Below, piece after piece: positions 1 to 8,256 of a DNA stretch of 37,943 nucleotides. The stretch comes from Sediminibacterium ginsengisoli (GTDB lineage Bacteria; Bacteroidota; Bacteroidia; Chitinophagales; Chitinophagaceae). The stretch covers positions 1 through 37,943 of the forward strand of contig CAMAQW010000002.1 in NCBI GenBank assembly GCA_945860335.1. Reading direction: 5' to 3'. The position numbers were made by a program, and so were the translations under genes. The notes beneath the pieces are model-generated. The model ran no database searches, had not been told where the DNA came from, and saw only the letters and a program-made list of their open reading frames with translations. Every line of letters starts with the position of its first letter. The first letter of the stretch is position 1.

Positions 1-1404
1 ATACGGGATTGTAAAAGGAGTTTCCCCGGCCGAATGTAATATAATGGTGCACAAATGATGCGCCCGTAAAAAGGGGCTTGTTTTTATTTCAATGTGCTGG
101 ACGTTTTTAAAGTTTAACAGGGTTTGTTCACGCCCCCAAACGCCCTTTAAAATTTGAATACTATTTTGATGAAACCAAAAAGTATAATTGTGTTGAAGTA
201 GGATATTACTAATTGTAAAATAAATCAGTACAGCAAGCGGTATTAGTGTTAACCATGGCGATTTAAAGTACACAATAACGGCTGCTGTTACAGCTAGGGG
301 TGTAACAACAATGAGTGTATTACGCCATTTGTAAGAACTGTCAATACCATTAGCTGGGGCAACTTGTGATGGCCAGATACTTTGATAGATAGAACTTATT
401 TGTTCAAGCAAGCGCTCCCTCATAATAGGGATTCTAATCCACTGCGTTGGATTGGTTAACTTTTCGCCAGCCATAAAAACCCGTAAAATTTTAATCCCTA
501 ATATTTTTTGCAACAAATTGTTTTTCCAAGTAATGGACTGAATATTTTCGTTGAGTAATAATTTTCTTTGTGTTTGTAAAAATCCCCATTCTGTTTCAAA
601 ACCTTTTTCTGATATTTTTAGTTTCATATTGTAGAAGCGAAGAAGCACCCTAATAAACGAAACAATCAGCGTAATTACAAGTATGGTTAGTGTAAAAGCT
701 AATATGATATTGGTGGTATAATTTATTTTATCTGCTTCTTGATTGATTTTTTTTGCCGTATCGATACCAAATAAATTTCGGACATCATCCATTTTTGTAA
801 GCAAATAAGCGAGGATAATTAAAAACGTTTTTATATGGTTTTCGGAGATAGAAAGTTTTATGATATCCCAAAAGCCAACACCTAAAATGGTTTCAGGCTC
901 AGCTGTTGTAATGGTATCAATGGTTGCGGGTTTGTTTTTTAAAAGTTCCTGGAGCGCGTATGCTTTTTCCTGGTCAATGGCTTTAATTTCTACTTCGGTG
1001 TTTTCTTCTCCGGCAGTTTCTATTTTTAATTCGCAGGTTTCTGTAAAACGGTGTAAATAACTTTGTACCGCATGTACTGATTGTATTTTGTTGATTGGGA
1101 TATTGATCACTTTTCTAGTAAACAGTCCCTTTAATACAACGAGTTCGTTGTCTTTTATAAAAATTCTAAATCTAAAATATTGAATCACGTGCGGGATAGA
1201 CATGACAACAATAAAGCCGCCAACGAGGCAAACGAAATAGCCCATTGTTTTATCATCTGCACCGCCGTTATTTTTGAGTATTTTACTCCCAACAAATAGT
1301 AGTAAAAACGCCCATGATTGTTTGATGACTTTACCTACTATAAATAAAAAGGCGTAGGGTGACAATTTTTGTGGGGTATACCAATCAAATTGCTTCTCTT
1401 GCAT
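1..1404 (-). CDS. YdbT-like membrane protein with three bacterial PH domains (partial)
   Basis: This is an open frame of 468 codons read on the minus strand from the ATG at 1404 to the window edge without a stop, so the C-terminus is missing; that is why the ORF track lacks it. My own translation starts MQEKQFDWYTPQK and shows hydrophobic pairs alternating with three bPH2-type segments: one with GLFTRKVINIPINKIQSVHA, one with LLLNENIQSITWKNNLLQK, and one with LNFKNVQHIEIKTSPFLRA. This repeated arrangement is typical of the YdbT family, inner-membrane proteins that occur with a single-PH-domain partner (YdbS). The start overlaps the end of the upstream PH-domain gene by 20 bp, so the two are probably translationally coupled and form a membrane complex. 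The biochemical role of the family is poorly known; in Bacillus, YdbS/YdbT are linked to resistance to antimicrobial compounds from competitors. Confidence 0.85.
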   Translation of the reverse strand, partial: MQEKQFDWYTPQKLSPYAFLFIVGKVIKQSWAFLLLFVGSKILKNNGGADDKTMGYFVCLVGGFIVVMSIPHVIQYFRFRIFIKDNELVVLKGLFTRKVINIPINKIQSVHAVQSYLHRFTETCELKIETAGEENTEVEIKAIDQEKAYALQELLKNKPATIDTITTAEPETILGVGFWDIIKLSISENHIKTFLIILAYLLTKMDDVRNLFGIDTAKKINQEADKINYTTNIILAFTLTILVITLIVSFIRVLLRFYNMKLKISEKGFETEWGFLQTQRKLLLNENIQSITWKNNLLQKILGIKILRVFMAGEKLTNPTQWIRIPIMRERLLEQISSIYQSIWPSQVAPANGIDSSYKWRNTLIVVTPLAVTAAVIVYFKSPWLTLIPLAVLIYFTISNILLQHNYTFWFHQNSIQILKGVWGREQTLLNFKNVQHIEIKTSPFLRAHHLCTIILHSAGETPFTIPY

Positions 1405-1915
1405 GTTCTATATTTTTTTCCATGATCCAGCCCTTAATTTTTTCGGCATCTATTTGAGATAATCCGTTAATGCTTACGTCTCTTTGGTGGCTTGCGGCCG
1501 TCATAAAACGAAGTGATGCAAGTTTGTATCTGCGGCTTATGGGGCCTGTTTTTAAAATACAGTGTTGCACTTTTGTGAATGGAATGATATGGGTGCTCTG
1601 AAATAACCATCCATTTTTAAATAGGAAGTCTTTGTCTCTTAAGGCCCAGGATCTGTTTTTAAAGCCTATTTCGATAGAAGCAACCGTGATTGCCATGCTG
1701 CATACTACTGTTATCACAGCTATGGTTACCGCCCACCATGTATGGAGTTCTTTGTTTGAAATAAATACAGCAACCAAAATACCAATAACAATGGTAAATA
1801 CGATGCTCCAATTAAAATACAGTACTTTTTTGTAATCTGGCTCTACGCGTTGTAAAGGGATTTCTTGGAACTGCGGGATAGTTGCAATAGGTATGTGGGG
1901 GTTATTGTATTCCAT
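1385..1915 (-). CDS. YdbS-like membrane protein with one bacterial PH (bPH2) domain
   Basis: I place the start at the ATG at 1915 (MEYNNPHIPI), giving 176 residues. The track start is a GTG at 1948 that adds 11 residues (MKFKKYTIFIY), with no clear ribosome site for either. Two hydrophobic segments near the N-terminus (FNWSIVFTIVIGILVAVF and WAVTIAVITVVCSMAITVA) form a membrane hairpin. They are followed by a bPH2-type domain with IIPFTKVQHCILKTGPISRR and ending KGWIMEKNIEHAREAI. This is the expected size and layout of YdbS, the partner of the multi-PH-domain protein encoded immediately downstream with a 20-bp overlap. The function is inferred only from the pairing; a membrane complex is likely. 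Confidence 0.8.
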   Translation of the reverse strand: MEYNNPHIPIATIPQFQEIPLQRVEPDYKKVLYFNWSIVFTIVIGILVAVFISNKELHTWWAVTIAVITVVCSMAITVASIEIGFKNRSWALRDKDFLFKNGWLFQSTHIIPFTKVQHCILKTGPISRRYKLASLRFMTAASHQRDVSINGLSQIDAEKIKGWIMEKNIEHAREAI

Positions 1916-2032
1916 ATATATGAAAATAGTATATTTTTTGAATTTCACACATAATGGGTTGGGCTCACAAAATGCTAAACATCAATAACTTAATCGTATG
2001 TTTACACATTTCGCATATTTAAGAAAAGGTGG

Positions 2033-2800
2033 ATGTCTAAACTAGGGGTTGAAAATAAATTTATTGATGTATCGGACTATGGAAGACCTGTGGCTAATAT
2101 TATTGCAGAAGCGCTTACAAATACGCGCGTAACGGCTATTCATATTACCCTACTATTTGGTGTTTCTGGTATATTGGCTATTGTTTATATGTTAAAGTCG
2201 CAGTTTTGGCTTGCTGGCTTTTTTCTAATTTTAAAATCGATACTAGACGCTGCCGATGGTCAATTGGCCAGAATTAAAAATGAGCCATCCTATACTGGTC
2301 GTTATTTAGATTCTATTTTTGATAGCCTATTAAACTTTGCACTGATTATTTCAATTGCGGTATTTACTGGTACAAATACTTGGTTGGCGCTACTTGCTTT
2401 TATATGTATGCAAACGCAGGGTACAGTGTATAATTACTATCATGTTATTTTTAGACATCATACAGCGGGTGAAATTACCAGCCAAATTTTTGAAGATGAA
2501 GTTCCAACGGCTTACCCTGGGGAGCGTCAGGTACATGTAAATGTTTTATACTGGTTGTTTCGTGTGTTATATAAAGCGTTTGACAAGTTGGTTTATACTA
2601 TTGACCCGCGGGCTTCCATTCAGACCGAATGTCCTAAATGGTTTATGTTTTTAGTATCGTTTTACGGACTAGGATTCCAGCTACTTATTATTGCTGTTTT
2701 TATGGCTGCCGGATGGATTGGTATGATTATCCCATTTTTTATAGGTTACAGTATACTTATTCCGGTGTTTGTTGGGATAAGAAGGGTGTATTTGCGGTAA
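2033..2800 (+). CDS. CDP-alcohol phosphatidyltransferase family protein
   Basis: This 255-residue integral membrane protein carries the family signature D-x2-D-G-x2-A-R-x8-G-x3-D-x3-D as DAADGQLAR (residues 72-80) followed by GRYLDSIFD (89-97). D72, D75, D93 and D97 are the metal-binding aspartates, so the active site looks intact. Several hydrophobic stretches give about six membrane segments. The family transfers a phosphatidyl or similar group from a CDP-linked donor to an alcohol in phospholipid or phospho-inositol synthesis; the acceptor cannot be read from the sequence. An AAGGTGG just before the ATG may help ribosome binding. It is divergent from the PH-domain pair across 117 bp and is followed 28 bp later by the ABM-domain gene. 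Confidence 0.85.
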   Translation: MSKLGVENKFIDVSDYGRPVANIIAEALTNTRVTAIHITLLFGVSGILAIVYMLKSQFWLAGFFLILKSILDAADGQLARIKNEPSYTGRYLDSIFDSLLNFALIISIAVFTGTNTWLALLAFICMQTQGTVYNYYHVIFRHHTAGEITSQIFEDEVPTAYPGERQVHVNVLYWLFRVLYKAFDKLVYTIDPRASIQTECPKWFMFLVSFYGLGFQLLIIAVFMAAGWIGMIIPFFIGYSILIPVFVGIRRVYLR

Positions 2801-2828
2801 ATCAAAGTTTTGCTTATTTTACAGCATT

Positions 2829-3158
2829 ATGATACATTGGAAAAACAACGAGGCGCCTCAGCCACCTTATATTGCTTCTATTTTTAATTACTACTTGTCA
2901 GATAACTTAGATGGATATGCCGCCTATGACGATCTTACCTTAGAACTTGCAAAGCAAATGCCCGGTTATTTAGGGTACGAAAGTTTTAAGCACGATGGAA
3001 GAGGGGCTTTTATTAGTTATTGGAAAGATATGGATGCGGTGCGCGCTTGGGCAACTGAGCCAAAGCATATTGAGGCAAAAAAATTAGGTCAGTCTCAATG
3101 GTATAAATATTACCATAGTGTAATTGCTGAAGTTAAAACCATGCATGTGCATGGTTAG
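2829..3158 (+). CDS. ABM-fold (antibiotic biosynthesis monooxygenase-like) protein
   Basis: This 109-residue cytoplasmic protein has no signal peptide. The pattern MPGYLGYES...GAFISYWKDMDAVRAWATEPKHIEAKKLG is typical of dimeric alpha/beta-barrel ABM-domain proteins: a beta strand after GYLG, then the 'YW-D...W...HI.AK' helix. Members include quinone monooxygenases and haem-degrading enzymes, and many are uncharacterised, so no substrate can be assigned. It follows the CDP-alcohol transferase by 28 bp and may be cotranscribed with it. Its last codons overlap by 4 bp the end of the convergent DUF4198 gene, within a short inverted repeat that may terminate both. Confidence 0.75.
   Translation: MIHWKNNEAPQPPYIASIFNYYLSDNLDGYAAYDDLTLELAKQMPGYLGYESFKHDGRGAFISYWKDMDAVRAWATEPKHIEAKKLGQSQWYKYYHSVIAEVKTMHVHG
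3138..3155. terminator. Possible bidirectional terminator across overlapping gene ends
   Basis: ACCATGCA / TGCATGGT form a perfect 8-bp stem with a 2-base loop (TG), flanked by AAAA on the left and a T-rich stretch on the right. It lies in the last codons of the ABM gene and touches the stop of the convergent DUF4198 gene. The short loop and weak T-run make termination plausible but unproven. Confidence 0.35.
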
Positions 3159-3961
3159 TTATTATTAAAAGTGTATGATCCCCAATAACTTTCATAGTCA
3201 GCTTTATCGTTGGCTGTATATAATTCCATTTTCACTACAGAAATCATCCATTCTCCTTTTTCTTTGATTGGTAATTTTACAAATCCAGTGGCATCTGTTT
3301 GATGGAATGCCTTAACAATTAGTTTGCCGTTCTTTTTACACCAAGTTCTTACTTGGTAATTGGCAAGCGGCTTTCCTTTAAATTCAAAATAGACATTTAA
3401 TTCTTGTGCATCATTTGCATAGGGGTTGCTCTGAGGAATAATCTCAAGCTCCATACCTGTATGCATTTTATACGAAGCATCATTCTTGCCATCAACTTGT
3501 AAAAGTGTTTTGGCACATCTTTGATAATACTCTCTAGATCTTTTATCTTTTAAATTATTTTTCTCTCTGTAGGATAATATGTTAGCCATCCCATCTTCAT
3601 TCAAATAGTCATTAAATGCTACTCCTTCCATTTCGATATAAGAAGGTTTTGTACGAATAGCTATAAGATGATTTCCTGGTTCATTCAAAAACATGGGGAT
3701 CTTCACAGAATCTTGAGCTATGAATTTAGGAGTGATATCATTTATTTTGTTTTCATGGTATACTTTAACCTGTAAGGTCCTTTCTTTTCTTTTTGCCCAA
3801 ACCTCCTCTTTGAAGTCTTCTCCAACATAACAGTTAACAGAGAAGGCTTCTTTTGACTTAACCTTGTATTTAACTGGAGCTATCCAATATTCATGCGCAA
3901 CAGCAAACAGTGTAATAAAAATAAATGAAGTTACTAGAAGGTATTTGATACTCGATTTCAT
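3155..3961 (-). CDS. DUF4198 family secreted protein
   Basis: This 268-residue protein has a signal peptide (MKSSIKYLLVTSFIFITLFAVA) followed at once by HEYWIAP. This matches the 'AHEFW..P' opening of the DUF4198 family, which has been linked to nickel/cobalt uptake and is often found beside TonB-dependent receptors. Signal cleavage after AVA would leave histidine as the first mature residue, a possible metal ligand. The body is beta-rich, with a late carboxypeptidase-regulatory-like segment (LANYQVRTWCKKNGKLIVKA...TDATGFVKLPIKEKGEW). It diverges from the CNGKC gene across a 100-bp AT-rich gap. A metal-handling role is inferred from family and neighbours, not shown. Confidence 0.75.
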   Translation of the reverse strand: MKSSIKYLLVTSFIFITLFAVAHEYWIAPVKYKVKSKEAFSVNCYVGEDFKEEVWAKRKERTLQVKVYHENKINDITPKFIAQDSVKIPMFLNEPGNHLIAIRTKPSYIEMEGVAFNDYLNEDGMANILSYREKNNLKDKRSREYYQRCAKTLLQVDGKNDASYKMHTGMELEIIPQSNPYANDAQELNVYFEFKGKPLANYQVRTWCKKNGKLIVKAFHQTDATGFVKLPIKEKGEWMISVVKMELYTANDKADYESYWGSYTFNNN

Positions 3962-4046
3962 TTTTGTTTTTATTTATTGATAGCAAATTAGTAATAATCA
4001 TAGATATACCTTGTTCTAAAGTATTTTATTTTTTCAATTTTTTTTA

Positions 4047-4054
4047 TACCTTTG
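4047..4054 (+). promoter_or_regulatory. Bacteroidota-type -7 promoter element (TAnnTTTG)
   Basis: TACCTTTG matches the TAnnTTTG -7 consensus of the Bacteroidota primary sigma factor exactly. No convincing -33 TTG could be placed, because the upstream sequence is a run of A and T. The expected start site, a few bases downstream, falls at or next to the TTG start codon at 4062, so the transcript would be leaderless or nearly so. Confidence 0.5.
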
Positions 4055-4061
4055 CGCCAGT

Positions 4062-4430
4062 TTGAAATACACTTTAGTCATATTATTACTTGCAGCATTG
4101 ATGGCGCAAACCTTCTCTAGGTCTATAGCTATGGCCGATTATATGGTTAACTTAGAGGCATATAAGAAGGCTTGTATAAATAAAGCCAAGCCCAAACTGC
4201 AGTGTAATGGTAAATGTCAGATGCTTAAAAAAGTGAAAAAGCAAGAGGGAGATAGCGAGGCTAGTGCGCCAATTCTTAAGTTGAACCATCTCGAAGTAGT
4301 TTTGTCATCCAAATCTTTTTTTCCAAGCATCAGTGTTGTATCTACAAATAATTCATCTTCTTATTTCACCTATACTGATGATTATTCATCTGATTATTTA
4401 GGGGCTATTTTCCATCCGCCAAGCATTTAG
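4062..4430 (+). CDS. Small secreted cysteine-motif (CNGKC) protein
   Basis: This 122-residue protein has a signal peptide (MKYTLVILLLAALMAQTFS) and then ACINKAKPKLQCNGKCQMLKK, with cysteines near 38, 48 and 52. Similar short exported proteins with a C-x-GKC motif followed by lysines occur in Bacteroidota beside TonB-dependent receptors, but I know of no assigned function; metal binding is a guess from the cysteines. The only start that keeps the signal peptide is TTG at 4062, since no in-frame ATG or GTG lies between it and the TAA upstream at 4017. It is followed after 146 bp by a TonB-dependent receptor and is divergent from the DUF4198 gene, so the group probably works together. Confidence 0.7.
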   Translation: MKYTLVILLLAALMAQTFSRSIAMADYMVNLEAYKKACINKAKPKLQCNGKCQMLKKVKKQEGDSEASAPILKLNHLEVVLSSKSFFPSISVVSTNNSSSYFTYTDDYSSDYLGAIFHPPSI

Positions 4431-4506
4431 TGGGTTTTTACAACATCGCATTTTTTTAATGGTGTTACACGTAAGTCTTTCTAGGGGCTTATGTATGGAC
4501 TTTATG

Positions 4507-4529
4507 TACTATCAGTATTTCTGATAGTA
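4507..4529. promoter_or_regulatory. Inverted repeat in the leader of the TonB receptor gene
   Basis: TACTATCAG and CTGATAGTA form a perfect 9-bp stem around a 5-base loop (TATTT), 48 bp before the receptor ATG. There is no T-run after it, so it is more likely an operator or leader hairpin than a terminator for the CNGKC gene. Confidence 0.4.
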
Positions 4530-4576
4530 GTAGTCATATGCTCCTATATGAATTATTTCAAATTAATTATTAAACA

Positions 4577-6781
4577 ATGAAAAAAATAATTTTATATATA
4601 TTAAATATTGTATTGTCTATAAACGCAATGTCACAGGGTAAAGGGAATGGAAATGCAGATACGGTTCGATCCCATAAATTAGAAGATGTAATTGTCACTG
4701 CAAATAAACGTGAAGAAAGTATCATTAAGGTAAATACGTCCATTACATCACTTTCTTCAAAAAAAATTGAAGATACAAGAACATGGGGATTAAGTGGTCT
4801 TTCTGCTTTAGTGCCTAATTACAATTATCAAGAGCTAGGTGTTTCTTTTCAACAAATTCAAGCAATTAGAGGTATACAAGTATTTAGTGAAAACCCAGCT
4901 GTATCTACTTATATCGATGATGTAAATAATATTGATATTTTGGCAAATGGTTTTGCATTTACTGATATTGAAAGAGTTGAAGTGTTAAGAGGGCCACAAG
5001 GAACTTTGTATGGTCGTAACGCAATGGGTGGGGTTGTGAATATTATTACTAAAAAACCAACCAACAAAACAAGTGCTTTTGGTGAACTAAGCTTTGGTAA
5101 TCTTGGTTTGCAACGATACAGTGCTGGTTATAAATCGCCTATTATTAAGGATAAATTATTCTTTGGAATGAATGGCTTATATCAAACGCAAGAAGGTTTT
5201 CTTAAGAATGATATAACAGGAACCTCAGCTACGGATACAAAGTTAAATGGCAAAGCGGTTGGGGGAGAACAAAATTTCTATGGAAATATTTATTTGAAAT
5301 GGCTGCCAACTAGTCGCTTTAATGTAACATTGAATGTTAAAGGTCAAAAAGACAAAAGTGACAACTCTGGATTCATGGTATCACAGTCTAGTGACACTTA
5401 TGCATTTGAAAACCCTGACAGAATCAATTTAGCAAGAATTGCTAAACATGAAAGAAACATTTTGAATACTTCTTTGGTAGCAAAATATTTAGGTAATAAT
5501 TACACTTTAACCTCCATATCTGCTTTACAAACAATTGCTTTTGGCTTCCAAGATTTAGATTTCCCAGGTATTTACCATTCCTATTATAATGGTAAAATAG
5601 GGGAGTTGTTACCTCCTCAAAAAGTTTGGAGTGAAGAATTTAGAATCAATTCAAATTCTGAAGGAAAGTTACAATATACTGCAGGTGTTTATTGGTTTGC
5701 TCAAAAAGGGTATGAACCTACAACCAACACTGCATATGAATTATCTAATGCTGAGGCGACTATGTTTGGGTTACCTAGTGGCGCTTTTTTGATTAATAGA
5801 AATAGAAGTAATAATTCAGGTATTGCAGGATTTGGAGAATTAAGCTATTTGTTGACTCCTAAATTAAAAGCGACTTTTGGATTAAGATATGATCATGAAA
5901 AAAGAGAAGCCATCTTTAACGGTTTTGGAGATGCCATGTTATTGAATGGAGTTGTGACTGATATTAAACCAAACATAACTGCAAACGGAACTTATTCTGC
6001 AGTTTCTCCAAAATTATCATTAAGCTATGCTGTAAATGATCTTTCAAATATCTATGCTAGTTTCACAAGAGGGTTTAGAGCAGGTGGTATCAATGCGAGT
6101 TCATTACCTGCAGGTGTACGTCAAACATTTAATCCGGAATTTTCAAATAATTATGAACTTGGATATAAAGCGTTTTTATTAGATAAAAAATTAAGTGTTG
6201 GCGCTTCGGCATTCTTGATTCAATGGAAAGATTTACAATTCTATAATTTAGTAGCTCCGTTTACCTATGCTAGAGAAAATGTGGGCGATGCGCAATCTGC
6301 TGGATTCGAGTTGGAGATTAGTGCGATACCTGCAAAAGGACTTCAATTAGATGGAAGCTTTGGATACAATCCTACTGAATATAAAGGTTTTAACTTAAAA
6401 AGAGTCAATTTCGGAACTGGTGTTGAAACGACTACGGCAATTGGTGGTAATCAACTTTCTAATGCGCCAAATCACACCTTATTCTTAGGCGCTCAATATG
6501 AGCATCCTGTATCAAATACTTTAAAGTTGGTGGTTCGTGGTGAATTGAGAAATTTAGGTGCTCAATACACTGATATTCAAAATAAAATTGAACAACCATC
6601 TTATACACTGTTCAATTCTAGAGTTGGCTTAACTAGTGGAAGCTACAGTTTGTTTGTTTGGGTGCAAAATCTAAATAATGAGCGTTATTTAGCCTATGGC
6701 AATCCTGATAGTAGTTTTGGAAGACAGGCAAGAATTGGAGCACCAAGAACTTATGGTGTTACATTAACTGCAAAATTTTAA
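4577..6781 (+). CDS. TonB-dependent outer-membrane receptor
   Basis: This 734-residue protein has a signal peptide, a TonB-box-like LEDVIVTANKREESI at about residues 35-49, a plug domain with DIERVEVLRGPQGTLYGRNA and GGVVNIITKKP, and a 22-strand-type barrel ending in aromatic KF. It lacks the N-terminal carboxypeptidase-like domain of SusC proteins, so it belongs to the siderophore/vitamin/metal-complex class (COG1629) and not to a SusCD pair. No SusD follows. The substrate is unknown; the flanking DUF4198 and CNGKC proteins hint at a metal complex. A 10-bp-stem terminator separates it from the DJ-1/PfpI gene. Confidence 0.9.
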   Translation: MKKIILYILNIVLSINAMSQGKGNGNADTVRSHKLEDVIVTANKREESIIKVNTSITSLSSKKIEDTRTWGLSGLSALVPNYNYQELGVSFQQIQAIRGIQVFSENPAVSTYIDDVNNIDILANGFAFTDIERVEVLRGPQGTLYGRNAMGGVVNIITKKPTNKTSAFGELSFGNLGLQRYSAGYKSPIIKDKLFFGMNGLYQTQEGFLKNDITGTSATDTKLNGKAVGGEQNFYGNIYLKWLPTSRFNVTLNVKGQKDKSDNSGFMVSQSSDTYAFENPDRINLARIAKHERNILNTSLVAKYLGNNYTLTSISALQTIAFGFQDLDFPGIYHSYYNGKIGELLPPQKVWSEEFRINSNSEGKLQYTAGVYWFAQKGYEPTTNTAYELSNAEATMFGLPSGAFLINRNRSNNSGIAGFGELSYLLTPKLKATFGLRYDHEKREAIFNGFGDAMLLNGVVTDIKPNITANGTYSAVSPKLSLSYAVNDLSNIYASFTRGFRAGGINASSLPAGVRQTFNPEFSNNYELGYKAFLLDKKLSVGASAFLIQWKDLQFYNLVAPFTYARENVGDAQSAGFELEISAIPAKGLQLDGSFGYNPTEYKGFNLKRVNFGTGVETTTAIGGNQLSNAPNHTLFLGAQYEHPVSNTLKLVVRGELRNLGAQYTDIQNKIEQPSYTLFNSRVGLTSGSYSLFVWVQNLNNERYLAYGNPDSSFGRQARIGAPRTYGVTLTAKF

Positions 6782-6794
6782 TTAAATAATCAAT

Positions 6795-6827
6795 GCGTCA
6801 GTTGGTAATTTAATCAACTGACGCTTT
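6795..6827 (+). terminator. Intrinsic terminator after the TonB receptor
   Basis: GCGTCAGTTG and CAACTGACGC form a perfect 10-bp stem with a 10-base AT-rich loop, followed by TTT. It lies 13 bp after the receptor stop codon and 12 bp before the next gene. The short T-run suggests partial termination, which would reduce expression of the DJ-1/PfpI gene. Confidence 0.65.
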
Positions 6828-6839
6828 AAAATTAATACT

Positions 6840-7676
6840 ATGAATTATAAAAAGATCATCTTTACTTTATTTTTTATTTCCTCATTTTTTGGTGTTGGAT
6901 TCTCACAAAAAACGAATCCGGATAGTTTGGTAATTGGGACTGCAGATAGACATCAAAAGATGATGGATATTTTATTTACGCCAACAAAAGTTCCTATTAA
7001 AAAAATTGGCATTTTACTATATGACGGATACAATACTCTAGATGCAATGGGGCCATATCACACACTCGCTGAAATTATGGGTGCGAAAACTTATTTTATT
7101 GCCAAGAAAAGAGGGGTAGTTAAAAACCAGCGTGGATTAGAAATAAAAGTAGATAGTTCTTTTGACGATGTTACTTCTTTAGATATCTTGGTTATTCCAG
7201 GTGGTGCTGCAGAAACATTCATGCAAACTCAAGACACAGCTACCTTAAATTGGATCCGAAGAATAGATAAAACTACAAAATACACAACCAGTGTTTGTAC
7301 TGGATCTTGGATTTTAGGAGCCGCTGGTTTATTGAAAGATAAAAACGCAACATCTAATTGGTATCGTGCAAACGAAGTACTAAAAATGTATGGTGCTAAC
7401 TTTAAAGAAGCAAGGTGGGTAAGTGATGGAAAATATTGGACTTCGGCAGGAGTGTCTGCAGGTATTGACATGTCTTTGGCGATAATTGATGATTTGTTGG
7501 GCAGAAAATATACGGAGTCTGTAATGTTAGATTTAGAATACGACCCTAAGCCACCCTATAATGCGGGTGTCCCTAAAAAAACGGATCCATTGGTTTTAGA
7601 CATGATGAAAGAAATGTATGATATGATCATGCTCCCTTTGATTCAAGGTGAACAGTCTAAAAGAAAAAGATATTAA
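6840..7676 (+). CDS. Exported DJ-1/PfpI family protein (isonitrile hydratase-like)
   Basis: This 278-residue protein starts with a signal peptide (MNYKKIIFTLFFISSFFGVGFSQ), which is unusual for the DJ-1/PfpI superfamily because most members are cytosolic. The family core spans about residues 53-240: GILLYDGYNTLDAMGP, the strand LDILVIPGG, and the nucleophile elbow SVCTGSWILGAAGLL with C153. The conserved D68 (TLDAMGP) together with C153 resembles the Asp/Cys pair of isonitrile hydratase and of GATase1-like AraC regulator domains, but no helix-turn-helix follows. It lies 12 bp after the terminator of the TonB receptor, so a periplasmic role acting on an imported small molecule is possible. The exact reaction is not known. 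Confidence 0.8.
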   Translation: MNYKKIIFTLFFISSFFGVGFSQKTNPDSLVIGTADRHQKMMDILFTPTKVPIKKIGILLYDGYNTLDAMGPYHTLAEIMGAKTYFIAKKRGVVKNQRGLEIKVDSSFDDVTSLDILVIPGGAAETFMQTQDTATLNWIRRIDKTTKYTTSVCTGSWILGAAGLLKDKNATSNWYRANEVLKMYGANFKEARWVSDGKYWTSAGVSAGIDMSLAIIDDLLGRKYTESVMLDLEYDPKPPYNAGVPKKTDPLVLDMMKEMYDMIMLPLIQGEQSKRKRY

Positions 7677-7686
7677 AGTATTTGTT

Positions 7687-7870
7687 GGGGGCGTACACAA
7701 ACCATTCCAGGACTGCCGTTTTTCACTTCGTTCAAAACGTCTTTTTAAAATCAGGACTGTCGGCTCAATACTTTCGCCGACTTCCTTATACTTCTACGAG
7801 GGGCGTACTCAAACCCACAGGACTGCCGTTTTTCGCTTTGCTCAAAACGTCTTCCTAAAAGGTGGGTTTA
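7687..7870. repeat. Two tandem copies of a stem-loop repeat (copies A and B)
   Basis: Two related 42-bp cores at 7709-7750 and 7819-7860, 110 bp apart, differ at five positions. Each begins AGGACTGCCG and contains CGTTTT / AAAACG arms around an 11-base loop. Copy A is followed by a second hairpin, GTCGGC / GCCGAC, also with an 11-base loop, and both copies are preceded by GGGGCGTAC. A third copy lies at 32538-32640, beyond the other end of the PUL. The hairpin form suggests a REP- or MITE-like non-coding element. Confidence 0.75.
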
Positions 7871-7961
7871 CCCAAACCCTTACAACTAAATGCTACGCAT
7901 TTCGTTGGGTTTTTATCAGTGTCCGCGTTTGTGAGCAAGCTCACACCGCTTCCACAAATAA

Positions 7962-7989
7962 AAACCCCGTCACTTTCGTGACAGGGTTT
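7962..7989. terminator. Terminator-like hairpin
   Basis: AAACCC-c-GTCAC / GTGAC-a-GGGTTT gives an 11-bp stem with one mismatch and a TTTC loop, preceded by an A-run and followed by T-rich DNA. It could terminate transcription in either direction between the DJ-1 gene and the PUL. Confidence 0.5.
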
Positions 7990-8256
7990 GTGCCCTTTGC
8001 TGGGATGAGTTCGATTGAAATTGAGGCAGAATTGAATAAATTAATTTATCTGGAAATTAACTAAATCCTTCGTTCTGATTCCGATATCGATACAAATTTT
8101 AATTTGAAAATCAAGGACTTATGTTAAATCGGAGGCCCTTTGTTGTTTTTGCATAAGGTTTTCCATCCTTTTTTCTAAAATAGTTGCTATTTTTTTGGTA
8201 TGTATTAAGAAAAATGTGCTCTATCCTATTACGATTTAACTTGCTAATGCTAATTT

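Larger units (their letters stand above)
7677..8256. other. Intergenic region with repeats and hairpins, no convincing gene
   Basis: This 580-bp stretch separates the TonB/DJ-1 group from the PUL. Its left half is tandem stem-loop repeat DNA. The middle has AAATGC-TAC-GCATTT, GTGAGC-AA-GCTCAC (7931-7944) and a long terminator-like hairpin. From about 8065 to 8256 it is AT-rich leader DNA for the sigma gene, where I see no clear promoter. The 138-aa ORF of the track here is a translation of the repeats. Confidence 0.6.

Noticed and set aside
860-1060. 66-residue plus-strand ORF, and 1632-1835 plus
   Set aside because: They are antisense shadows of the PH-domain genes on the minus strand.
4507-4529. 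Terminator of the CNGKC gene
   Set aside because: The stem is good but no T-run follows, and it lies closer to the next gene, so it is listed as a possible regulatory hairpin instead.
7648-8064. 138-residue ORF on the plus strand after the DJ-1 gene
   Set aside because: It is a translation of the stem-loop repeats and hairpins, starts inside the DJ-1 gene and has no domain-like composition.
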